64,000 nucleotides of DNA, taken from contig NZ_JANLCM010000002.1 of assembly GCF_024979235.1 (NCBI RefSeq), positions 248,001 through 312,000 of the forward strand, written 5' to 3'. The position numbers were made by a program, and so were the translations under genes. This stretch comes from Herbiconiux aconitum (GTDB taxonomy: Bacteria; Actinomycetota; Actinomycetes; Actinomycetales; Microbacteriaceae). Of the stretch, positions 42,147 through 50,402 are shown one piece after another (the first letter of the stretch is position 1; every line of letters starts with the position of its first letter). The notes under the pieces are model-generated. The model worked only from the letters and a program-made list of their open reading frames with translations, ran no database searches and was not told the DNA's origin.

Positions 42147-44012
42147 CTAGGGGCCCTCGGTGCCGGAGGGCTTCTCGTCGAGGTCGAACTCGAGTTCGAT
42201 GACACGGTCGTGCTCGCCTGCGAGGAATGCTGCATCGCGGAGGGCCGCACCGCCGCCCAAGGCGTCGAGTTCGGCCACCGTGCGCTCGACTTCGGCGGCC
42301 CGCTCGTCGTCGGACTCGTCAGCCGAGTCGACTGCGTCGCCGTCGTCGTCGTCGTCCTTGTCGGTGGGGGAGAAGGGCGCGACGGGGGAGTCGGATGCGG
42401 CGGAGTCGGATGCGTCGGATGCGGCGGGGTCGACCGCGATCGCCTCACCCGAATCCGCTCGATCAGCCTGCGCGTGATCGGCCCGCGGCTGATCGTCGTG
42501 CAGTGCCGGGAGGGTCGACTCGAGTTCGGCCAGCAGCTCTCGCCCCGTGATCTCGCGCGGCGCCTCTTCGATGGCGTGACGCTCGGGAAAGAGGTTCTCG
42601 CTGTTGAGCGACGCGAGCTTGCGTGCTGTCGGGTAGACCTTGCGCTCCAGCGATCCGATGAAGGCGTTGTAGTCCTTGACCGACCGCTCGATGGTGTTGC
42701 CGAGCTTGTCGATGTGCTGGGCCGTCGTGCCGAGCCGGGTGTAGAGCTCTTTGCTCAGGTCGAAGAGTTTGCGAGCGTCTTCGGTGAGCACCTCCTGCTG
42801 CCAGCTGAGAGCGACGCTCTTGAGGATCGACCACAGCGTCACCGGCGACGCGAGGGCCACCTTGCGCGAGAACGCGAAGTCCATGATGGTCGGGTCGGCC
42901 TCCATCGCGCCCGAGACGAGCGACTCGCTCGGGATGAACGCGATCACCAGCTCGGGGGAGGACTCCAGACCGTTCCAGTAGCCCTTCGCGCCGAGCGCGG
43001 TGATGTGGCTCTTCAACGCCGTGACGTGCTTCTTCATCAGCTGGTCGCGCCGATCGCCCTCGGAGCCGGTGGCGGACGACGGGATCGCCGACGCTTCGAG
43101 GTAAGCGCCGAACGGCACCTTGGCGTCGACTGCGATGTTCTTGCCGCCGGGCAGATGCACCACCATGTCGGGGCGGCCAGCACCGGTGTCGCTCACGATG
43201 GAGGTCTGCACGTCGAAGTCGACGTGCTCGATCAGGCCCGCGGCCTCGACCACGCTCCGCAGCTGCGTCTCGCCCCACACCCCGCGGGTGCTGTTGGACC
43301 GCAGCGCTGACGCGAGGGTCTCGGCCGTGGAGCGGAGTCGCTCCTCCGATTCGGTCGCCGACTTCAACTGCTGGCTCAGCTCCCCGTGCTGCTGCTGGCG
43401 CTGGGTTTCGAGCTCGACGACCTTGGCCTGCATCTCACGCAGACTCTCCTGTACCGGGCTCAACGCGACCAGCACCTTGCTGTCTTCTGCTGCGCGCGTG
43501 GTCTCCGCATCCTGAATCGCCTTGAGACGACGCTGGAAATCGGCCAATCGCTCCTCTTGGGCGGCGAACTGCGCGGTGTATTGAGCCTCTTGCTGGGCCA
43601 GCCGCTCGCGGGCCTGCTCCGTGGCGAAGGCGAGCTGCGCCTCGAACTGTTCGCGGGCCATTGCTGCCTGCTCCCGATGAGCCAGCGAGGCGGCTTCGGC
43701 CTGCTCGCGCGCGAGCGCCGCCTGCTCCCGATGGGAGGCAGCGGAGGCCTCGGCCTGTTGACGCAGACCTGTTGCGGTGGCATCGAGCGCAGCGAGGCGT
43801 GCCTGGAGGCCTGATCGCTCCTCGAGGAGGTGCTCCACCCGCTCCCGCACCGACGTGAGGTCGGCCGTGCGCTCGGCCAGGGTCGTCTGCAGCGTGGGGT
43901 CGGCGCCGCCCGCGGCATCCGCCCGCCGACTGCGAGCGACGAGCAGGCCGCCCACCACGCCGAGGCCGAGCCCCAGCACGAGACCGATCAGGAGAGGAAG
44001 GAGTGCGTCCAT
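42147..44012 (-). CDS. rmuC: RmuC family DNA recombination protein
   Basis: This 621-residue protein has an N-terminal membrane anchor (about 4-25). A long Ala/Gln/Glu-rich coiled coil (about 45-230) follows, and then the RmuC nuclease-like domain (about 245-480). The domain includes RGVWGETQLRSVVEAAGL, GRPDMVVHLPGGKNIAVDAK and VIAFIPSESL. A very acidic Asp/Ser/Ala-rich tail of over 100 residues is added. RmuC limits inversion at short inverted repeats, and an inverted repeat lies just past its stop. ATG 44012 is chosen over the longer frame start. Confidence 0.9.
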   Translation of the reverse strand: MDALLPLLIGLVLGLGLGVVGGLLVARSRRADAAGGADPTLQTTLAERTADLTSVRERVEHLLEERSGLQARLAALDATATGLRQQAEASAASHREQAALAREQAEAASLAHREQAAMAREQFEAQLAFATEQARERLAQQEAQYTAQFAAQEERLADFQRRLKAIQDAETTRAAEDSKVLVALSPVQESLREMQAKVVELETQRQQQHGELSQQLKSATESEERLRSTAETLASALRSNSTRGVWGETQLRSVVEAAGLIEHVDFDVQTSIVSDTGAGRPDMVVHLPGGKNIAVDAKVPFGAYLEASAIPSSATGSEGDRRDQLMKKHVTALKSHITALGAKGYWNGLESSPELVIAFIPSESLVSGAMEADPTIMDFAFSRKVALASPVTLWSILKSVALSWQQEVLTEDARKLFDLSKELYTRLGTTAQHIDKLGNTIERSVKDYNAFIGSLERKVYPTARKLASLNSENLFPERHAIEEAPREITGRELLAELESTLPALHDDQPRADHAQADRADSGEAIAVDPAASDASDSAASDSPVAPFSPTDKDDDDDGDAVDSADESDDERAAEVERTVAELDALGGGAALRDAAFLAGEHDRVIELEFDLDEKPSGTEGP

Positions 44013-44100
44013 GCGGCCAGTCTGGCACCGGCCACCGACACTGGCGTTTCCGCCACGGCTAGGCTTGCCAGCAACAGCTCGTAGGAGAGAAGTAGGAATC

Positions 44101-45636
44101 ATGTCTGAAGCACTTCCTGTCATCGATGTCCCGACCGAGTCCGACGCCCTTCCGGTGGTGAACCACTGGATCGCCGGCGCCTCGTTCGTCAGCACGAGCG
44201 GTCGCACCGCGCCCGTCTACGACCCGGCCCTCGGCCTCCAGACCAAGAGCGTCGCGCTCGGCAATGCCGCCGAGATCGACGCGGCGGTCGCTGCGGCGAA
44301 GGCGGCGTTCCCGGCCTGGCGCGACACCTCGATCGCGCGCCGCCAGCAGATCATGTTCGCGTTCCGGGAGTTGCTGAACGCCCGCAAGGGCGAGTTGGCC
44401 GAGATCCTCACGAGCGAGCACGGCAAGGTTCTCTCGGATGCGGCGGGCGAGATCACCCGCGGTCTCGAAGTGGTCGAATTGGCGACCGGCTTTCCGCACC
44501 TGCTGAAGGGCGAGTACTCGGAGAACGTGTCGACCGGGGTCGACGTGTACTCCACGAAGCAGCCCCTCGGCGTCGTCGGCATCATCTCGCCGTTCAACTT
44601 CCCGGCCATGGTGCCGATGTGGTTCTTCCCGATCGCCATCGCGGCAGGCAACACCGTCGTGTTGAAGCCGAGCGAGAAAGACCCGAGCGCCGCGAACTGG
44701 CTGGCCGCCGTCTTCAAAGAGGCGGGGCTGCCCGACGGCGTCTTCAACGTGCTGCACGGCGACAAGGAGGCCGTCGACGGGTTGCTGAACCATCGCGACG
44801 TGAAGTCGATCTCGTTCGTGGGGTCGACGCCGATCGCGCACTACATCTACGAGACCGCGGCCAAGAACGGCAAGCGGGTGCAGGCGCTCGGCGGGGCGAA
44901 GAACCACATGCTCGTGCTGCCCGACGCCGACCTCGATCTGGCCGCCGACGCCGCCATCAATGCCGGTTTCGGATCGGCCGGCGAGCGGTGCATGGCCATC
45001 AGTGTGCTGGTGGCGGTGGAGCCGATCGCCGATGAGCTGGTCGCGAAGATCGAGGAGCGGATGCGCACGCTGAAGATCGGCGACGGCCGCCGCAACTGCG
45101 ACATGGGTCCGCTGGTCACCGAGGTACACCGCGACAAGGTCGCCTCCTACATCGACGTCGCGACGACGGACGGCGCGACCGTGGTGGTCGACGGGCGCGG
45201 TGTCGAGGTGGATGGCGCATCCGAGGGCTTCTGGCTCGGCCCGACGCTGATCGACAAGGTGCCGACCACCTCCCGCGTGTACCTCGACGAGATCTTCGGC
45301 CCGGTGCTGTCGGTGGTGCGGGTGCACTCCTACGAAGACGGAGTGGAACTGATCAACAACGGCGCCTACGGCAACGGCACGGCGATCTTCACCAACGACG
45401 GCGGGGCGGCGCGCCGGTTCCAGAACGAGGTCGAGGTCGGCATGATCGGCATCAACGTGCCCATTCCGGTGCCGGTCGCCTACCACTCCTTCGGCGGGGT
45501 CAAGGACTCGATCTTCGGCGACTCGAAGGCGTACGGCCTCGCGGGGTTCCGCTTCTTCACGCAGGAGAAGGCCATCACCTCACGCTGGCTCGACCCGTCC
45601 CACGGCGGCATCAACCTCGGCTTCCCGCAGAACTGA
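44101..45636 (+). CDS. mmsA: CoA-acylating methylmalonate-semialdehyde dehydrogenase
   Basis: This 511-residue aldehyde dehydrogenase has ISPFNFPAMVPMWFFPIAIA, FVGSTPIAHYIYETA, the catalytic Cys in FGSAGERCMAIS, and EIFGPVLSVVRV. These are MmsA/IolA features. It converts methylmalonate semialdehyde to propionyl-CoA in valine catabolism, or malonate semialdehyde to acetyl-CoA in inositol catabolism. No valine or inositol genes are adjacent, so the pathway is open. ATG 44101 follows GTAGGAGAG. Confidence 0.92.
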   Translation: MSEALPVIDVPTESDALPVVNHWIAGASFVSTSGRTAPVYDPALGLQTKSVALGNAAEIDAAVAAAKAAFPAWRDTSIARRQQIMFAFRELLNARKGELAEILTSEHGKVLSDAAGEITRGLEVVELATGFPHLLKGEYSENVSTGVDVYSTKQPLGVVGIISPFNFPAMVPMWFFPIAIAAGNTVVLKPSEKDPSAANWLAAVFKEAGLPDGVFNVLHGDKEAVDGLLNHRDVKSISFVGSTPIAHYIYETAAKNGKRVQALGGAKNHMLVLPDADLDLAADAAINAGFGSAGERCMAISVLVAVEPIADELVAKIEERMRTLKIGDGRRNCDMGPLVTEVHRDKVASYIDVATTDGATVVVDGRGVEVDGASEGFWLGPTLIDKVPTTSRVYLDEIFGPVLSVVRVHSYEDGVELINNGAYGNGTAIFTNDGGAARRFQNEVEVGMIGINVPIPVPVAYHSFGGVKDSIFGDSKAYGLAGFRFFTQEKAITSRWLDPSHGGINLGFPQN

Positions 45637-45669
45637 CGCTCGGGGGCGGCCCCGGTAGGATTGACGACC

Positions 45670-46743
<1,074 letters not shown>

Positions 46744-46784
46744 TCGGACGGCGCACCTGCCGGCCGCCCGCGAGAGGACCATCG

Positions 46785-47246
46785 ATGTCGTCAACACCCA
46801 GCAAATCCGATCTCCGCGGTGTCGGAGGTCTGGCCATCGCAGCCGGTTCGCTGTTCATTGCCGCCGGAGCTGCGGCCTGGCTCACCGTCACGAAGCAGCT
46901 GCGCGACGAGAAGATCGAGGTGCCGGGAAATGCGCCGGCGTTGGCGGGCAAGCGCGTTCAAGGACCAGTGACCGCCTACGTCGAAGCCCTCACGATCAAG
47001 GGCAACGCCGAGCGCGGGGCCGGTGGGCGAACCTTCGCCGACGTCAGTGCAGCCCTCCGCGGCGTCGACTCGAGCAGCGACGAGGCCGGCGAGTTGCGCA
47101 AACAAAGCGCCGCCCTGTCGACGGCGGCATCGTTGCGCACCTCGCTGATGACCTCTGTACTCGCCTACGGGGTGAGCGCCCTCGTCGGCGGTCTCGGTGC
47201 CCTCTTCCTCATCGTGGGGTCGAAACTCCGCCGAGTCGACGAATAG
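46785..47246 (+). CDS. Two-helix membrane protein, unknown function
   Basis: This 153-residue protein has helices near residues 13-33 and 120-145. Between them is an extracytoplasmic segment with VTAYVEALTIKGNAERGAGG. This layout is common in actinobacteria and is often mislabelled as an aromatic ring-opening dioxygenase subunit LigA, for which I see no support. ATG 46785 follows GAGAGGAC. It ends opposite the DUF1877-like gene. Confidence 0.75.
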   Translation: MSSTPSKSDLRGVGGLAIAAGSLFIAAGAAAWLTVTKQLRDEKIEVPGNAPALAGKRVQGPVTAYVEALTIKGNAERGAGGRTFADVSAALRGVDSSSDEAGELRKQSAALSTAASLRTSLMTSVLAYGVSALVGGLGALFLIVGSKLRRVDE

Positions 47247-47273
47247 CGTCGTCATCCAGCCGCGGTCTCTCTG

Positions 47274-47730
47274 TCAGCCGATGTGGTAGACCAGGCCCAT
47301 CCCGCGACTCGCGATGTCTCTCGTGAAGGACTGCCCGCGCGATCTCTCGCACATACGAATACTCGTCGGGTCGTGCGACGCGATCGGAAACCTCTCGGAT
47401 GTCGTCTTCGCCAACGCGAGCGAAGTCGTCTGCGATGGCCTGCATCGCGCTCGGCGGAATCGCGCGGTAGAAACCGAACCACCCGCAGCACGAGAACGTG
47501 ACATCACCTTCGACCATCTGAAAAGCCGGACGGCTCGGCCGGTCGGGCCTGCTGCCGAACACGAACTGCATCTGACGCCAGCATTTGTCGAGATCGAGTG
47601 TGGGCAGATCCGGCTCTCCATGCGAGAAGAACTGATGGAACTCGTCGCTGTCGAGGTGCGCGCGAGGGTCGGCAACGGCCGATTCGGCGAAGAGCGGATG
47701 GACTGGATAGGCGTAGTAGCGGATTCCCAT
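47274..47730 (-). pseudogene. DUF1877-like gene, apparently frameshifted near the 3' end
   Basis: From ATG 47730 the frame reads MGIRYYAYPVHPLFAESAVA, the opening of a DUF1877-like protein, and continues to about position 47320. The frame then gives an Arg-rich tail that runs into the neighbouring gene and stops at 47209. The adjacent frame instead gives SFTRDIASRGMGLVYHIG and a stop at 47274, which looks like the natural end of this family. A one-base indel around 47305-47325 would join them. It may be a real mutation or a sequence error. Function unknown. Confidence 0.6.
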
Positions 47731-47863
47731 GCGGGAATTCTGCGAGCGTTTCACACTCATCCGGCGTCGTAGCGAAGAATTGTGGGCAGTAGCGTCTGAC
47801 GGCGCGGCTGTGGAGGAGAGGTCGGAACGGGTGCCAGGACCGATTGGGCGACGACGCGCTTGC

Positions 47864-47869
47864 TACTGT
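47864..47869 (+). promoter_or_regulatory. -10 element before a possible 14-codon leader
   Basis: TACTGT is followed by six bases and GTG 47876, the first codon of a short ORF that ends inside the next gene's start. Confidence 0.4.
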
Positions 47870-47875
47870 CGAAGC

Positions 47876-47920
47876 GTGAAGACGGCCGGCGAGAGAGACG
47901 GGGACCTCGGATGCACATGA
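47876..47920 (+). CDS. Possible 14-residue leader peptide
   Basis: GTG 47876 opens a 14-codon ORF (MKTAGERDGDLGCT). It sits six bases after a -10 element, and its TGA overlaps ATG 47917 of the membrane protein gene as ATGA. This suggests that a leaderless short ORF delivers ribosomes to the main gene. It has no property that suggests attenuation by a particular amino acid. Confidence 0.35.
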   Translation: MKTAGERDGDLGCT

Positions 47921-48690
47921 TCACCGTGGTGAAGAACGGCAAGCTCAACCCCGACGTGCGGCTCTGGACGGGCATCGCGGCTGTGACGGTGGCCGTGCTC
48001 ACGCTGGCGGAGTTCCTCGTGCAAGTGCTCCTGGTGGGCGCTCGGCCGGCACTCGACGACGCAGCGGCGCTCGCGGATTTCATGGCGCGAACCGCCAATC
48101 AGACGCTGTTCACGATTCTGATCGACACCTTCCTGATGGCAGCCCTGATCGTCTTCCTCGGCGGATTCCGGCAGATCATCACGCACACCCGACCCGACCT
48201 GCAGTGGGTCGCCGACCTCGCCTTCGGCTCGGGGCTGCTGTTCATCGGCGTGACCCTGGTCGGCGACGCGATGGAGGGAGGCACCGCCCTCGACACCATC
48301 GGCCTCACCCCCGACTCCTCCTCGCTCCGTGCCCTCACGGTCGGGCACACCCTGATGTTCGGATCGATCGGATGCGCGCTCACCGCGTTGCTCGCAGCAG
48401 CATCGGGTTACGTCACACTGGCATCCGGGGCGCTTCCCGCGTGGACCGGGTGGATCGCCTACGTCGTCGCCGGCCTCAACCTGCTCGCCGTGCCCACGAT
48501 GTTCGGCGGCACGAGCCCCTCGTCGTTCTTCGCCGCGGGGGGCGCGGCGAATGCGCTTCTGGCGACCTTCCCCTGGCTGGTTTGGGTGGTCTGCGTCGGA
48601 TTCGTCACCATTCGCGACCGCCGGCGCTTCCACGACCTCCCGCCCGAGGTGCAGGCGGCGACCGCGTCGACGTCACTCGCCGCGAGATGA
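47917..48690 (+). CDS. Six-helix membrane protein, DUF4386-like
   Basis: This protein of about 257 residues starts at ATG 47917 (coupled to the short leader) or ATG 47911 (same frame, two codons longer). It has about six membrane helices: near residues 16-38, 62-84, 97-118, 137-160, 168-188 and 203-224. Between helices there are TGWIAYVVAGLNLLAVP and the Ser/Gly-rich loop FGGTSPSSFFAAGG. This resembles the DUF4386 group, but the match is from memory and weak. No catalytic motif is visible. Confidence 0.7.
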   Translation: MITVVKNGKLNPDVRLWTGIAAVTVAVLTLAEFLVQVLLVGARPALDDAAALADFMARTANQTLFTILIDTFLMAALIVFLGGFRQIITHTRPDLQWVADLAFGSGLLFIGVTLVGDAMEGGTALDTIGLTPDSSSLRALTVGHTLMFGSIGCALTALLAAASGYVTLASGALPAWTGWIAYVVAGLNLLAVPTMFGGTSPSSFFAAGGAANALLATFPWLVWVVCVGFVTIRDRRRFHDLPPEVQAATASTSLAAR

Positions 48691-48761
48691 GAATAATTCA
48701 CTGAATCCTGCTTTCTCGGGTATGCTCACCATTCGAGTGATACCGACACCCCGAGGAACAC

Positions 48762-50402
48762 ATGATCCACCGCACGACGATCACTGCCGAATCGGCAGCG
48801 GTTCTCGACGCCTCGCTCGCCCTGGGGGCTGCAGCCGGTGCCGCAGGGGTTCTCCTGCTGGGCGTGATCGTGCTTCTCATCGTGCGTGCCGTGCGTCGTC
48901 GTCGTGCCGCCCCGAGTCGCCATACGACCGTCGAAGAAGGCTACTCGGCCGGTGTCGCGCAGGTGCCGAGCCCGGTCGGCGGCCGGGGGCGTCGCGCTGC
49001 TGCGCGGCTGTTCGGATTGCCTGAGCGCACCATCGGCCTGGATGTCGCACGCGGAGGTGCCCTGCTGATGCTCGTCGCCGTGGCATGGCTGGAGTCGACT
49101 GCGGGCGGCCTGGAACTCACGCGGCGTCTCGTCACGATCAGCGGGATGCAGTCAGATCGAGACCCCGCAGAGTGGCTCGCGGCAGTCGGTGCCGGCGTGG
49201 CGATCTTCTTCGTGCTGATCTCCGGAATCGCGTCCGCCCTCACGAGCGGTGGAGCAAGCCCCGTGGAGGGCCTCGAAAGGCTGCGGAGTCGTATGCGCCT
49301 CGGTGCGCGGGCGATCCTGCTTCTGGGAGTGGGGGCTGTGGCTGCCTCTTCCGGTACGCCCTTCGCCGGGCTCGTGGCGACGATCGGTACGCTGGCGCTG
49401 ATCGCGCTGCCCGTGCTGGGATGGCGGTCGAGACGCCTGTTCCTCGCGGCGGCCGTCTGGACCGTCGTGGTGCCGGTGCCGGCTGCCGCTCTCGCCGACG
49501 CGGTGCAGGCATCCGGAACTCTGATCGCGCCCCCGTTGGAATGGGCGCTCTCCGGGGCTTTCCCTCCCGTACCGCTGGTGGGAGTGCTGCTCGCAGGGCT
49601 CGCCGTGGGTCGCCTCGATTTCAGCCGGGTCGGCAGGCGGTGGATCGTGTGCGCTGCGGCGACCGGATGCGCGTTGCTGGCGTTCGGAACAGGTGCGGTC
49701 GTCTCGACCCGCCTGGGCGACTCGCTCCCGGCGGCTCTGACCGCCATCCTCTCGATCGACCCGCGGTCGGCGATGCCGCTCGCCCTGCTGGGGGCGGCGA
49801 GTGGTGCGCTGGCGCTCGTCGCCGTGGCGCTGATCGTCGGGCGTGCACTGCGTTGGGCGCTCGTCCTGGTGTCCGCTGCCGGTTCGATGGCATTGACTCT
49901 CTGGGCCGTCTCGCTCGCGGTGATCGGTGCGACGTGGATGCTCGCACCCACTGTGGCATCGAAGGGCCCGGAAGCCCTGATCACGGCACTCCTGGGTTCC
50001 GACGGGTCGCTGGGACTCTTCGCTGCACTATCGGAGCCATTCAGCGCCACCGGGGTCGTGGCGGTACTGGTCGTGCTCGTGGCCGCCGCCTGCGCCGTCT
50101 GGCGGCTCTTCCTCGGAGACGGCCCGGCCGAGCGCCTCGTCAGAGCGATCGGCGTCACCCTGACGAAAGTGCCCGATCAACCGACGCCGCAACCGGATGT
50201 GGCGCCTCCGGCCTCGGTGAGTGGGTTCGACGCCCTGATCGGCGGTCAAGAAGCCGCACCCGACTCCGCGACTGGTGCAGCTCTTGAGGATCTGCCCCCC
50301 GATCGCCGTCCCGTTCGGCGACAGCCCATGGGCCCGGTCGACCCCGCCGCCGTGGCCACTCAGTGGACTCCCGGCCAGGCCATCGGAAGGCTGCCGTACT
50401 AG
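48762..50402 (+). CDS. Polytopic membrane protein, acyltransferase-like (DUF418/DUF1624-like opening)
   Basis: This 546-residue protein has an N-terminal helix (about 18-42), a basic linker and about nine further helices from residue 92 to 445. A cytoplasmic Pro/Asp-rich tail follows. The segment RTIGLDVARGGALLMLVAVAW resembles the conserved start of heparan-glucosaminide acetyltransferase-like membrane acyltransferases. The catalytic His of that family could not be assigned. The next gene starts directly after its TAG, so the two are translated together. A TATGCT -10-like motif and GAGGAAC lie upstream. Confidence 0.7.
   Translation: MIHRTTITAESAAVLDASLALGAAAGAAGVLLLGVIVLLIVRAVRRRRAAPSRHTTVEEGYSAGVAQVPSPVGGRGRRAAARLFGLPERTIGLDVARGGALLMLVAVAWLESTAGGLELTRRLVTISGMQSDRDPAEWLAAVGAGVAIFFVLISGIASALTSGGASPVEGLERLRSRMRLGARAILLLGVGAVAASSGTPFAGLVATIGTLALIALPVLGWRSRRLFLAAAVWTVVVPVPAAALADAVQASGTLIAPPLEWALSGAFPPVPLVGVLLAGLAVGRLDFSRVGRRWIVCAAATGCALLAFGTGAVVSTRLGDSLPAALTAILSIDPRSAMPLALLGAASGALALVAVALIVGRALRWALVLVSAAGSMALTLWAVSLAVIGATWMLAPTVASKGPEALITALLGSDGSLGLFAALSEPFSATGVVAVLVVLVAAACAVWRLFLGDGPAERLVRAIGVTLTKVPDQPTPQPDVAPPASVSGFDALIGGQEAAPDSATGAALEDLPPDRRPVRRQPMGPVDPAAVATQWTPGQAIGRLPY

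Noticed and set aside
46785..47246. LigA (aromatic ring-opening dioxygenase) label
   Set aside because: Similar two-helix proteins often carry this name, but no dioxygenase feature is visible.
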